NCBI GenBank assembly: GCA_030762175.1
Contig: CM060838.1
Coordinates: 21,937,501-22,001,500 of the forward strand
From: Metallyticus violacea
Lineage: Eukaryota > Arthropoda > Insecta > Mantodea > Metallyticidae
Length of the DNA stretch: 64,000 bases
Reading direction: 5' to 3'
Every line of letters starts with the position of its first letter. The first letter of the stretch is position 1. Below, piece after piece: positions 50,201-59,681 of the stretch. The notes beneath the pieces are model-generated. The model saw only the letters and a list, made by a program, of their open reading frames with translations, ran no database searches and was not told the origin of the DNA. Position numbers and translations under genes: made by a program.

Positions 50201-50828
50201 ATATTTAACGAAAATCTTTATCAACATATACCCACAATTTTATAACGATGTACAATAATTAAAACGATCCCTAATATTATAGCAAGAATTTGAATGAAAA
50301 ATCAGATACTCTAGCTCAGTAGTCGAAAATCCGTGGATTTATTTCATCTATGACCTGAAAATTGTCCTATCTGATTTCACTTTCAAAGCTGGCCTATGTA
50401 TGTGCTTATGAGTAAGCAACGCCTAAATACAAAAAAAAATTACAACTGTTTGTTACCCTTTAGAAACCACCAAACTTGAATTAAAAACAGAGATAAAAAT
50501 GAAAGCTGGATATTACATCTAATTGATTAATGTGAGGCAAGAACGAGACTAAAGCCTCTACTAAGCTGAAATAGTTGATGGTATGATGAAGATAAACTGG
50601 TAAGACGATTATGTAACGGGAACAACTGGAGTGGGGAACACGGCAACAGCGATGATGAAAGTAAAACAAATGTTAACAAAACATTGCCCAGACTGCAAAC
50701 AAGAAACTAGAAGGGGTATATCAGAAACATCAACAATAACATCTACTTACGAGACTGATAATGCCCACCAATATTACTCCAATGTTGAGGGGAACACAAC
50801 CGCAACATTTTTTGGTGGTCTTCCCCAT
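35621..50828 (-). CDS. Five-exon gene for a 165-residue four-span membrane protein (DUF4728/LAPTM-like)
   Basis: Join of 50751-50828, 42707-42788, 41717-41796, 38756-38903 and 35621-35730 on the minus strand: 498 nt, one frame, phases matching at all four junctions. The protein starts MGKTTKKCCGCVPLNIGVIL. Four hydrophobic spans lie near residues 13-38 (with D29 and R32 inside), 55-79, 86-110 and 119-143. A charged loop holds FEWDPDD, and the C-terminal tail is about 22 residues. The cytoplasmic CCGC start, the LLIYGTVTKQSNYLVPW join between spans 2 and 3, and VIVYELYMEL after span 4 resemble the small insect tetraspan families annotated as DUF4728 and, more distantly, LAPTM proteins of endosomes and lysosomes. 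YMEL (143-146) could act as a tyrosine sorting signal; this is inference. The start is supported by an in-frame TGA at 50871-50873 and an AGAATGG context. Codons favour G or C at the third position, unlike the introns. Introns are 7962, 910, 2813 and 3025 nt and are full of transposon debris. The exact family and function are unproven. Confidence 0.88.
36700..37641 (+). pseudogene. LINE ORF2 C-terminal relic and 3' UTR, in intron 4
   Basis: Translated pieces read YYREHLRMVRNNTWLSKLRR, then a basic RLREINRMICRKCF, then, after a frame change, LWRMTKVTDRVRESALYVW, and near the end FAGRYE. This is the tail of insect LINE ORF2 proteins, where LWRMTK-like residues precede the last Cys-rich region. 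An untranslated region follows and ends TTTTGTAAATAAATACATT, directly continued by the TAC array. Its strand is opposite to the host gene. Sequence at 36.0-36.5 kb is unassigned. Confidence 0.65.
37642..38289. repeat. 648-bp (TAC)n array with higher-order structure
   Basis: Mostly pure ACT triplets with scattered ATT, GCT and AGT variants. The same 17-base variant block GCTACTACTACTACTAG recurs at 37740, 37911, 38076 and 38148, at spacings of 171, 165 and 72 bases. This suggests blocks were duplicated within the array. The right end becomes (CCACTA)n. Poly-Val and poly-Ser reading frames over it are artefacts. It lies in intron 4 of the tetraspan gene. Confidence 0.95.
38756..38903 (-). CDS. 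Tetraspan gene, coding exon 4
   Basis: Starts after CAAATGCAG and encodes KQSNYLVPWMMAMWFTWVVM, the rest of span 3 and a short loop (NPLGTTSQ). It ends FVFYA plus one base at GCAG|GTAGGT. Three NAG triplets in a row at the acceptor (CAG AAG CAG) would allow in-frame loss of K81 or K81-Q82. Confidence 0.9.
40736..40885 (-). mobile_element. SINE-A, 5'-truncated copy in intron 3
   Basis: Contains the 3' half of the family (minus-strand reading from a CTAATTTTTAG-type block through AACGGACGTTAAACACT) but lacks the tRNA head. No clear target-site duplication. Confidence 0.75.
41717..41796 (-). CDS. Tetraspan gene, coding exon 3
   Basis: Starts after CATTTTCAG with AT, completing the Asp-54 codon. 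It encodes span 2 (VLQIGVLGIIALFGFVDLLL and IYGTVT) and ends in phase 0 at ACA|GTAAGT. Confidence 0.9.
42707..42788 (-). CDS. Tetraspan gene, coding exon 2
   Basis: Starts after ATGTTGCAG and encodes VLDVGRIVAILVFLPSLKSQ then RFEWDPD plus one base. It ends at a GC-type donor, GATG|GCAAGT. Using the nearby GT instead (GGCAA|GTTTTT) would shift the frame into exon 3, so phase supports the GC donor. Confidence 0.88.
43090..43765 (+). pseudogene. Jockey/CR1-like LINE 3' end, in intron 1
   Basis: Frames near 43.16-43.27 kb read TTARLWNALPRDIRDCQTLR then AFHMKLF. This is the RLWNxLPxxIR block at the end of many LINE ORF2 proteins. About 450 bp of untranslated sequence follow, ending GAATATATAAATAAATACAC. 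The LINE runs opposite to the host gene. Confidence 0.7.
43796..43859 (-). mobile_element. SINE-A, short 3' fragment joined to SINE-B
   Basis: On the minus strand only the last about 60 bases of SINE-A remain, ending AACTGACGTTAAACACTATT. It abuts a plus-strand SINE-B. Confidence 0.7.
43862..44085 (+). mobile_element. SINE-B, head-less copy joined to SINE-A
   Basis: Begins at TTTTGGGCGTGAAGATGCTA, so the tRNA head is missing. The core and 3' end are present (GGCTTCCTTCGGAAGGGAAG, GGGACGCTGATGACCTGAGA, GTCCGTAAGTAAATA). Confidence 0.85.
44640..44835 (-). pseudogene. Mariner-like transposase fragment with element terminus
   Basis: On the minus strand one frame reads WPPR*PDLTALVF, the SPDLT block that carries the third catalytic residue in this family, with a stop in place of Ser. 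Downstream the fragment ends at CAGAAGGTGTTCACCAATAT (44641-44660), which resembles the terminus of the fragment at 14.83 kb. Confidence 0.55.
45412..45703 (+). mobile_element. SINE-A, full-length copy in intron 1
   Basis: Begins CGACACGGGTGGCCGAGGTC; B-box GGTTCGAATCC; body with two AAAA-rich blocks; ends GGGCGTTAAACACTACTC plus 11 A. Flanks TATGATAAAAC (45401-45411) and TATGTTAAAC (45704-45713) are probably a decayed target-site duplication. Confidence 0.9.
47682..47957 (+). mobile_element. SINE-A, full-length copy in intron 1
   Basis: Begins ACCGTCACGAGTGACCGAGG; B-box GGTTCGAATCC; ends ATGGCGTTAAACACCATTTA plus A-tail. Flanks TCTTTACTACC (47671-47681) and TCTGTAATACC (47958-47968) agree at 9 of 11 positions. 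Confidence 0.9.
49590..49871 (-). mobile_element. SINE-A, full-length copy in intron 1
   Basis: Minus-strand copy with complete head (CCGCCACGGGTGACGAAAC) and 3' end. Flanks CCGTTTGTTT (49580-49589) and CCGTTTGTGT (49872-49881) agree at 9 of 10 positions and are the likely target-site duplication. Confidence 0.9.
50751..50828 (-). CDS. Tetraspan gene, coding exon 1
   Basis: Encodes residues 1-26, from ATG to ISL, ending in phase 0 at a consensus donor CTC|GTAAGT. It contains the N-terminal Cys cluster (KKCCGC) and the first half of span 1. Confidence 0.88.
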
Positions 50829-50885
50829 TCTGGAACGGCTGATCAGCTGCCTCGTCCTCCAGAATCCAGCTCACGACTAACGATT

Positions 50886-51009
50886 CTGTGGACATAACTT
50901 CTTATCTTGGGAACAAAAGGCACTGTGTTTACTTATTGAAAATGTGTTCTAGATTTACACTGCTCACGCCAGAAGTTAATAGAGCTTATGTATGGCAAAG
51001 CCCACTTAC
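50886..51009 (-). other. Candidate 124-nt intron in the 5' UTR of the tetraspan gene
   Basis: On the minus strand AACAGCAG|GTAAGTGGG at 51010/51009 is a consensus donor, and TTATGTCCACAG|AATCG at 50886 is a usable acceptor. Removing it would place a non-coding exon upstream of 51010, joined to the UTR just before the in-frame TGA. The polypyrimidine tract is poor, so the transcript could equally start downstream of this point. Confidence 0.35.
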
Positions 51010-51977
51010 CTGCTGTTTAGGCCACATTCAATAATTTGTTTGTGATTCTAGGAATCAATAGTTCAATCTTTTCTAGCGGTTGGTTGAGAAACTTTATAGA
51101 AATGTACCGAATCATTTAATGATTAAAATAAGAATTTATGTTTAACATGTTGGGAACAGCATTAAGTGACAATACCACTGTAAGTTCATTTTCCTTGTAA
51201 GAAAAATAAATACACAAGGTGATATATTGTAGAATTTCCTATAATCCGAATTGCCTGTGCAGAGTTGGTTTCCAATAAAATATTATGAACCACAACAGAC
51301 CCGTAGTGTCAAACTAGCTCAGTAATTTTCCTCTTGCGGCTGGCTTGGTGCTATTACAGAGCCACCAACTTTTGAAAAAAACTCCTAAATGCCAAGAATT
51401 GGATCTTGGGACATGCTCTTCACAAAACAGTACCTTAAAATGATAACCAGATAAATGACAAACAGAATCATGCTTTATCTATTTTATTTATTTTTTTTGC
51501 ATTGTTGTGCAGAAAGTAAATAGGTAGAAAAAACAAGGCACGTGCATTTGTCACTGCTAAAAATCACATGCATTTCAAAATAGCACGTTAACTGATGTTA
51601 ATTATGTCATCCATAAACTTATGTTCTGCTAGTCTTAATATAGTTTTATATATAGCTATAATCTTACAAAGAAAGATAATTTTTCTGCTCTCTGCTGGGG
51701 TTATAGAGTGCTTTCGAACATTGACAGGCTCTATTTAAATTTTTTGACTGGAAAAAATTCCAAAATTTGAGTTTCCAAACTCAATTTTGAGTTTGTTCCA
51801 AGTTTTTGTTTTTACCAGCTGGTTAAAGCCACATATCACACTTGTCTTTCCTCACATATTACCAGATCATTTCAGATTCAGTCGCTATTAGTAAGAAAAC
51901 TTTATATCTCTGCCCCACCACGTATGTTTTGAAAATACACTTTTAAAATTAAAATTATTGCATAATTCCGTTGAGAT

Positions 51978-51981
51978 GACA

Positions 51982-52019
<38 letters not shown>
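51978..52019. repeat. (TTA)n microsatellite
   Basis: About 13 uninterrupted ATT units. Confidence 0.95.
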
Positions 52020-52020
<1 letters not shown>

Positions 52021-52992
52021 TTTTTACAATAATGCATTTAAAATACTTTTTGACCAGCACAAATCATAGGGAAATAATAAGAAGTATTAATAACTTCAGG
52101 ATCATCTGCCTGACTTATTGGCCACTCTTGAGGGGTGTGACCTGAGAGAAAATGCTGCATTAAATGAACTAAGATACAAAGTCCAGAGGTCGCTGTCAAT
52201 AATTTGACAGCAAACATCATTTGTTCTTCGTGGAGGTTAGTCAATATTTTCACTGTGTAAATACTATCTAATAGGGGGCAAAGATTAGCCGTACTGAAAG
52301 TACATAGGTACCTTGTTTCCTCTTCTTACCTACAATTTCTCATTCCTATCAATATCATCATAACCAACATCTTTAAATAAATGCTGCGTTTGAATGGGTT
52401 ATCATTTGGTTTGTCTGTTTTTAATTACTTTCCTACTTTATTAGATATAGAACTAAGCACACACGTCTCTAAACTAATCTGAAGGACATATTCCAAGAAA
52501 ATTGTTTTCTAATTTTTGATGTCTTACAAAGAAATAATGAGAAAAAAATTATGAAGTAGAATTGATGCATTAAAACACTTCAGAAATGTAGTACTTCGGA
52601 CAAACACCTCTTCAAATAACTCCTATAACCCAGGGCAGTGCTCATTAAAATAAAACTAATATTGTATTATTGATCAAAATATTATGAATGAAAAAGTGAG
52701 GGGAGCTTGTTCGTCGATTGTAGTCGCATGCTGCTTACATTTAGCAGCCGACGCAGTCCAAAAATTACTCTCTGTATCTCACATTGCCACTATATCAAGC
52801 AGGCTTATCCATGTCTGACGAAAATACAATTATTTTAATTTTATATTATTATTAATCGGTATATCTTAATTCTTGTTGCGTCTAGGCCGTTTACCTTACA
52901 ATGTTGTTGTTGATAAATTGCTGTAGTTTCAGCGTCCCTCACTGTCAACCTATCCAACTTCTCTCGATTCCTAACTAACTGATCAGCTCCGG

Positions 52993-53013
52993 AAAAAAAA
53001 AAAAAAAAAAAAA
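52993..53013. repeat. Poly-A tract, 21 bases
   Basis: An uninterrupted A run with no recognisable retroposon body upstream. Confidence 0.9.
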
Positions 53014-54639
53014 CTTTTGGTTGCTTTTCCGAATTTTGTTTTTACGAGTGCAATGGAACAAATCTGTCATATCTTTTGCCAGATGAATCAAATATTGCTA
53101 AATGACTGGTAATTAACCAATTTCTATTCTCAGACTGACGTCATTTCGATAAATTAAAAATTATAGCAGAAAACTGGTACTTTATACGAAAGGCAATTTT
53201 TACATTTTGGGCATGAGCCGCGGGAAATTTTTATAGAAGAAGGAACTTTTCTTGCCTTTTGAACATTTTTCTTTGCAAGCTGGAAATAATGTTACAAAAC
53301 TAATGGAAACATGGCATGGTGTTATTTTTTAATATTAAGAGCAGCCTTATCATCAAATTTAACACTGAAATCTTTATTACAAAGAATGTATTCAGTTATC
53401 CATTCCTTGTAAACATCTTCCTGAAGTCATTCCACGTCTTTTAAAAGTACAGTTTCTCACTAAGTTTTTCTTGGTTAACATGCTAACACTAAAAACATGA
53501 AATAGCTGTTAAAAGTTCAAGGTTGAGACAGTAGGGGGGGTTGGTTTTGGTTTTTTAATTGGTTGATTTATTTAATTATATTGAATCTCAAGGGTAATGT
53601 TGATTGATATCTGATTACGTCTACTATTTCACCTGTAACGTTATCTCCAGTAGACGCGATGCTGAAGGTCTGGTTGCCATGGCTATCGTGCTGGATTTTA
53701 TGATCTTTTAGATCAAAGGGAGAAGGATTGGGAAATTGCTGGAGATTGTTACTAAAACACGCGATATATTGTATTTCATATTTATCACAATAATCATAGT
53801 AAGTCGCCGTTACGTTGTGAGAGCTCTATAAGTTCCATTTATTAACCCCACATGGATCAGGTCCGGCTTAATACAAACAATACAATGGTGTTGGTCGTGT
53901 TTGTGTTAACGGAACGAATTTGTTAGTGATACTTTCTTTTAATAGGCTCACAGCTGTCTCTAACTGTCTTTAATTCTCTCTAGCGGATTGTATTACCTAC
54001 CTGTTCTGATCAATCACTTAACTAACTCTATTTCCGTGAATTACTCACTAATTTAACTGACTAAACGTCTTGTCATCCACACTTCTCCAGCTTAACTGCC
54101 TTTACTAAAAACTCAAAACTTCTCTCCTCGGGAACTGGAATCCCGCTATAAAGTACAACTTCCACCGTCCCCAAGCAGGGCGCTGCGTTATTAGGCGTCT
54201 TAATTCAACAATTATTTAATTGTCTCTTCTCCATCGCTTCGTCCTATTGGCTATGACACCTACTTTGATTTTTCTATCAATTGATTGGGCAAGAAACTGT
54301 ACGATTTTTGTGAATTTGTTTATTTCCAGAGTACAATTATCTGGCCTTAAGAACAAGGTCACTAGTTACATCTGGCCTGACAACATTTTATGGCCCCTTC
54401 GACGACTTTCCAAATAACGTGCAACCCTCCGAAACATACAATAGAGATCTGTCTCCCCTCCTCTTTCAACATCTCTCATGCTGTAACGGTACTTGAAGGT
54501 CTTTCTTAGGAATAAGGAACAATAAGTTTGTGTTTCTTTCGTCCATGAACCCTAATGACTTTAGGGTGTCTTCTTACAAAATATCGGCAATATTATTGCA
54601 ATTTGCAATAGTATACAAAATAAAAATTCGAAATATACA

Positions 54640-55185
54640 TACTTATGCATACATTGAACATATACCACTCAAACTTGATCATAATATTGTTGACAAAGGG
54701 TTAGAGGATTTGGGGCTTGTAGAATTTATTTCAAGATTCTCACATGTGAAAAATTGTATTGAGGAAGAGAAATTGGGTGCTGTTGAAGTTATAAAAACAT
54801 TCTATACTATAAAACACACTACAGTTACAGCTTATCTGTTTGGGGATGTAAACATGATCATCTTATTTATGCAGATTCCTTAGTGGCACCCCATGATCCA
54901 TATTGGAAGAGCAAAAATTAAAGAAACACTTGAAAGTATCATTGCCCTGCTCTCAATTGAAAGTATGATAAATAAATTATTTTGAAATCCTACACGCCCC
55001 TTTTCAATTAGTACAGACGCTCAAACAAAAGACATTGAAATTTTTACCCTTTAGAGTGAGATTTTTTGATAAAAAATTTGCTCGATTTTTATGAAGAACC
55101 AAGCAAATCTGTATCTGTTTGCATAATTGAAGCTCTCAGTAAATTGGGATTGGATAGTAAACCTGTTCCTACGTAACCAAAGGCA
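54640..55185 (+). pseudogene. hAT-like transposase relic
   Basis: Pieces in shifting frames read EEEKLGAVEVIKTFYTIKH, then RPFSISTDAQTKDIEIFTL, VRFFD, and EPSKSVSVCIIEALSKLGLD. The middle block resembles the ISTDASNKGxxKLFPLVVRYF segment of hAT-superfamily transposases, which carries the first catalytic Asp. The last resembles the region that follows it. Several frame changes and stops show it is inactive. No ends or 8-bp duplications were identified. Confidence 0.5.
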
Positions 55186-55189
55186 TGAT

Positions 55190-56382
55190 TTCTTTCTTAT
55201 ATGGGTGGTTTGTCTTTTTCCTTTGCGTCAGTTAAGTACTCTTTAAAACTGCTTTACTTAGACATTTGAATGGTAAAACCAGTATTAAGAGTAGGTGAAG
55301 AGAAGGTGAAGTGAAGAGAAGAGAAAATCGATCGAAAAGTCCATCATGCCCTTGTAAAATGACAATCCTTACTTTACTTAAAATGAACTAGGAGAAAAAG
55401 CAATAAACAAAGTAAATGTAATACTCGAAAACTTCCAAAATGGCCTATTGTTCCGAAAAGTTTGTAAACTCTGTAAGGATTTTTAAAACCCAGTGGCAGA
55501 ATTTGAACGTGTGAAATGCGTTGTGATGTAAAGTAAGTTATGTTAACTACACAAATGGTGGAAACTCTTGGAGTTTTTTTTTCTTTCTATTTCCTCTTTC
55601 GCTCTTTGAGAGTTTTTTCCCCCCATGATATGTCTTCGAATGAAATCTGCAGACTGTAGAAGCTGGTAATGGTTGCCATGACAACGAAAGAGTCGATACA
55701 GTTGCTCCAGACTTGTGGCGAGGTGAACGTCACGTTAAAAATACAAGTCCATACAAAAGGAGAGGAGGCTACGCACCATCATGCATTCTGCAACCCTCGA
55801 GGGACATTTTATGATTCTTGTTGAACAAGAGAAAGGACAGAGAAAAAGTACAACCACTTGTAAGTTTCAAGTCCTTGCATAAAATGAATCAGTGTATCCT
55901 GTGGAAAATTATACACAGTACAACTGTTTTCTTTAGGGTGCAAATTAACAGAACTTTAACAGGAATACATAGATGTTTAATATTTTCAAAATATGTTAAT
56001 GTAATATAGATACTTTATAACATTTATTGAAACTGTTATTGAATTGATAATTGCAAGCGAACGCCATTCAACCGATGAACAATTTTGATTGGCCAATAAG
56101 AATAGAAATACCCTTACGGTATAGCAGGGTGCTCAAAAGTTATAAGTGATATTCTTTCTCCTACATTCATTTGTTTCATTACTATCATCTGCTTCGATTC
56201 GATTATTATCCTCGAACACATTAATATAACTTTCAATGTTTGATCATTTATCTCAAAATCATTATAACATCCTCAACAGTGATCTAAAATACATAGACCA
56301 GGATCGTTCTTGTAGAATACAACTCTTACAAGCTGAGGTAATTTCATTTCGTTTTTAAACTTAAACTCACGTTTGTCTTTTT
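55190..56382. other. Unassigned DNA
   Basis: No gene. An X-box-like motif GTTGCCATGACAAC lies at 55672-55685. Confidence 0.4.
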
Positions 56383-56593
56383 TTTAATAGTGCTTGACGC
56401 TCTTTTTAACCGCTGAGGAATTATGGGTGGTGGACACTGATGCTATATGAGATGAAATGATAAATTGGAAAGGATTTTTTTTAAAGTAAGGAAACGTTCC
56501 AGGCCTAAGTTTAGGGTACCTCCCCGGCATTTGCCATTTATGAGGACTGAGGAAAACCTGGGAAAAAACCTCAGCCAGGGAGGACGGTCCTGT
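56383..56593 (-). mobile_element. SINE-A lacking its head, joined to SINE-B
   Basis: Minus-strand copy running from CAGGACCGTCCTCCCTGGCT to the 3' end AGAGCGTCAAGCACTATTAA. The tRNA head (about 70 bp) is absent and is replaced by a complete plus-strand SINE-B starting within a few bases. Confidence 0.85.
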
Positions 56594-56851
56594 CAGTCCT
56601 GGTGGTGTAGTGGTAACCATACTTGCCTCCTAAGCCCAATATCGCGGGTTCGATCCCGGCCAGGGCCGATGGATTTTTTCGGGCGTAAAAATACTAACTA
56701 TGGCTTCCTTCGGAAGGGAAGTAAAGCCGTGGGTCCCACGAAAAAGGAACCTCAAGCCTGAAAGAAGGGGCCTCTGAGCAAAATTTGTCGGCCGGTTCAC
56801 GCCCTGAATTGAATGAGATGTTAAAGAGCGCCCATAAATAAAACAAATCAA
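56594..56851 (+). mobile_element. SINE-B, full-length copy
   Basis: The best-preserved head of the family: A-box TGGTGTAGTGGTAACC, an anticodon-loop-like CCTCCTAAG as in tRNA-Arg(CCT), and B-box GGTTCGATCCC (56646-56656). The core is slightly shortened (ACATTTACGG and GGGACGCTGATG blocks missing). It ends AAATAAAACAAATCAAC. Confidence 0.9.
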
Positions 56852-57499
56852 CTACATATCTTGAACTTTTGTAAAGAGAATAAATTGGTATTACCAAGAA
56901 AGCAGAAAATAGCTGTGATGCCTTGTATTCACTGCCGAAAATCCGCTGCATGCCACGCTCAACTTTTCATATCCACGTTTTCAAGCAAAACTTGTTTTTA
57001 ACTGGCAATATTTGAAGTTATGACAAATTCCAGAGTTGAGAAACTTCTATTTGGCGATGATAATTTTGAACGTCAAGGACAGACGTTTAGGATTTCAAGG
57101 AAACATGCTAAAGCGACGCGAACATTTTTGTATTATTTTTTTTTAATGGGAGATATTCCAGTAGCAAGCAGTGACGAGATACTGATTCTACTAGAAATTG
57201 AAACTTTCTAGAGCGCAAAACCAGGGCATTTGGAGCGTGTTAATTATTATGTGAGCTTAGCGCTCAATGAATAAAGTCATATATGGAAACTGCCGGGTTT
57301 TCATTTTGATGTCCAACCTACCGAAAAACCGTGAGTAGTTAAATATCTCACCATGAACCACTGCAAAGTGCAAGAAGAAACTCAGCAGAAATTCATTTCG
57401 AAACGGGGAACAGAGCAAAGAAACGGGAAAAGGTGCGAGATAGAAAATTGACACATCAAGATAGCAAATGTTTTTTGCTCACTTTTACTTTACTGGCAT
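56852..57499. other. Unassigned DNA
   Basis: No recognised feature; a 63-codon frame at 57020-57211 has no motif that I know. Confidence 0.4.
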
Positions 57500-58530
57500 T
57501 AATTTATGTACAGTACAGTTGAAACCATATCATATTCACATTACAAATACTTTCAATTCAGTAAATGCTCGAAAGTATGACCAATAACTTCGATACATTT
57601 CCGAAAACGTGCTCCAAAAGATCGATGAACACGTCTCAACATTTTGTCGCTGATTCTTGCAAGACATTCCTAATTTGTTGACGTAGTTTACCGGTACTTC
57701 TTCATAAACTTTATCTTTAGTGTATCCCCATAAGAAAAAGTCTGGATAAGGAGATCAGGGGAACGGGCAGGCCAATGGACAGGTTCTCTTCGTCCTATCC
57801 ATCCACCAGGATACCTTGTGTTTAATGCTTTTCGAGCTACAGCTGAGTAATGAGATGGACAACCATCGTGTTGATGCCACATTGCAGCCCGATCCACAAG
57901 GGCACGTCTTCAAGCAACACTGGAAGTTCCTGGTCCAAAACATTTCCGTACTTCTGCCCATTAAGTTTACCTTCAATGAAGGTGGTCCAATTATACAGAA
58001 TCCCAAAATACCACACCAAACGTTCACTCTCCATTGCCGCTGATGCTCTACTTTCCGTAACCATTTTGGATTTTCCACTACCCAATAATGCATGTTCACT
58101 TGAGCATGATTGGTGAATATCGCTTCATCAGAAAATAAAATGTTGGAAAAGTTACAGTTTTGAATTTGTGCTAGAGCCCATTGGCAAAATTCAATACGCT
58201 TCTGAAAATCATCCCAATGAAAGGCTTGGTATAGCCTAATGTGATATGTGTGGTATTTGTGACGCTGCAGTACTCGAAGATCACTCCTGAATCATGTTCC
58301 AGTTGACGGGAGCTTGCGTGAGCATTAGCGGCAACTGCAGCTAATACAGCGACTTCGAGTTTTCCCCAGTAGCAGTTCCCATTCGATGCTGTTTTCTGCG
58401 ACACCTCCCGTTTTGGAGAATAAGTTCGCATGTCGTTGAAAATTTCTAACAGCTGGCTGCTTCCTTTTAGGTAATCGATCTCCGTATAAGTGCGGAAAGG
58501 AAAACATAAGATGTTTACATTATACTCTTA
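57500..58530 (-). pseudogene. Nearly full-length mariner-like transposase, broken
   Basis: Read on the minus strand. PKRKQPAVRNFQRH (58.46 kb) is the N-terminal DNA-binding part, followed by AVAANAHASSRQLEHDSG. FSDEAIFTNHAQVNMHYWVV carries the first catalytic Asp, then WRVNVWCGILG and EGKLNGQKYGNVLDQELPVL. HQHDGCPSHYS carries the second Asp, and IGRREPVHWPARSPDLL is followed by a decayed FFLWG. At least four frame changes are needed to follow it. Transposase coverage is nearly complete, but terminal inverted repeats were not identified. Confidence 0.85.
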
Positions 58531-59387
58531 TCTTAATACTCTTTCAATAACCCTCCTGCTATTATAGGCAAGTTTAACACCTAAATTTCTCCTGTGTACC
58601 TCCATGGAAGTTTCCTTATTTCTTCAGCTTTCTCTTTATTAACAGAGAAGATTTATATTTTGAATATTCTGCTAATTTCTGACTGCCACAAAGAATTAAA
58701 CTGGTTGGCAACACTTACGAAATGCTACCATATATGAAGATATGCTGGATATTTTTGGAACCCAAGTGCTTTACGTATTCAAAGATAGTAAAATGCTCAA
58801 GAAAAAGAACAAGTGACACTAAATAAGATTGTAAGAAAAGTTAATTGATGGAGGAGCTTGAATTAGCGGCAGTGATTCTCATTCAAAAGCTATTGACAAC
58901 CACAAATTAAATATACCGTCTATATTGAAATGACGGTCCCCTTCATAAGTGTGTTGTTTATATTTATTATCTATAAACTGTGTCCTTGAGATTGTTAGTT
59001 CCTAGTTTGTTTGATGACATAGTTTACAATCTTGAGTCTTTTTGGGTCTGTTCGTTTTATTTTCGTTATTGTTTTTTTTACCCCTTGCAGTATCCTTCAA
59101 ACAATTTGTCTTATATTAATTACATTATGCTGGAGACTAGACTTTTTTATTAATTTTTGTTAAAATTTTGAATATATTTCAATGTAAGCCATGTTAGTCT
59201 TTGTTTCCTTCTTTTGCCAGTATATATATATACTAAATCATTTCCTTTAATTCCTACTTGTGAGGGAATTTATTGGAAGTGTACGTTAGCCTTTTGTTAT
59301 AATTCAATATTTACTATAATATGCTTATTCTAGTTGCCATATTTCTATCGTTATTGGCTTTGCTTATGCCGTCAATATGGTATGAAT
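58531..59387. other. Unassigned DNA
   Basis: No recognised feature. Confidence 0.4.
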
Positions 59388-59667
59388 GAATGAAAGGTGT
59401 TTAACACCCTGAGGCAACCACAAGCGGTGGACACTGTTGATACATGAGATGAAATGCTATATTGGGAAAGGATTATTATTTTTTTTTTTAAGGAAGGAAG
59501 CGTTCCAGGCCTAAGTTTAGAGTACCTCCACGGCATTTGCTATTTATGATGACTGAGGAAAACGTGGAAAAAACCTTCAGTCAGGGAGGACGGTCCTGGC
59601 GGGATTCGAACCTCAGACCTCCCGCTCACGAGTCCGCGCCTTAAAGACCTCAGTCACTCGTGTCGGT
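59388..59667 (-). mobile_element. SINE-A, full-length copy with target-site duplication
   Basis: Minus-strand copy with head CCGACACGAGTGACTGAGG and B-box GGTTCGAATCC. Flanks AATATGGTATGAAT (59374-59387) and AATATGGTATTAAT (59668-59681) match at 13 of 14 positions. Confidence 0.92.
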
Positions 59668-59681
59668 AATATGGTATTAAT

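Larger units (their letters stand above)
51030..54600. other. Unassigned DNA upstream of the tetraspan gene
   Basis: Any promoter of the minus-strand gene would lie in the first part, but no convincing TATA/initiator set was seen. A 71-codon minus-strand frame at 52038-52253 is protein-like in composition but matches nothing that I recognise. A GC-richer block at 53.83-54.50 kb, with repeats of TCCTCGGGAACTGG-like words, may belong to an unrecognised repeat. Confidence 0.4.

Noticed and set aside
52038..52253. A 71-codon minus-strand frame with EEQMMFAVKLLTATSG and GHTPQEWPISQADDPE
   Set aside because: Protein-like in composition but no family recognised and no in-phase splice partner for the tetraspan gene. 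Left unannotated rather than given a function.
53530..53600. GGTTGATTTATTTAATTA resembling the 3' end of SINE-B
   Set aside because: Only the A/T-rich tail matches; the SINE-B core does not follow.
56600..56665. A well-formed tRNA-like sequence with Arg-CCT-type loop
   Set aside because: The acceptor stem does not pair properly and the sequence continues into the SINE-B body; it is a SINE head, not a tRNA gene.
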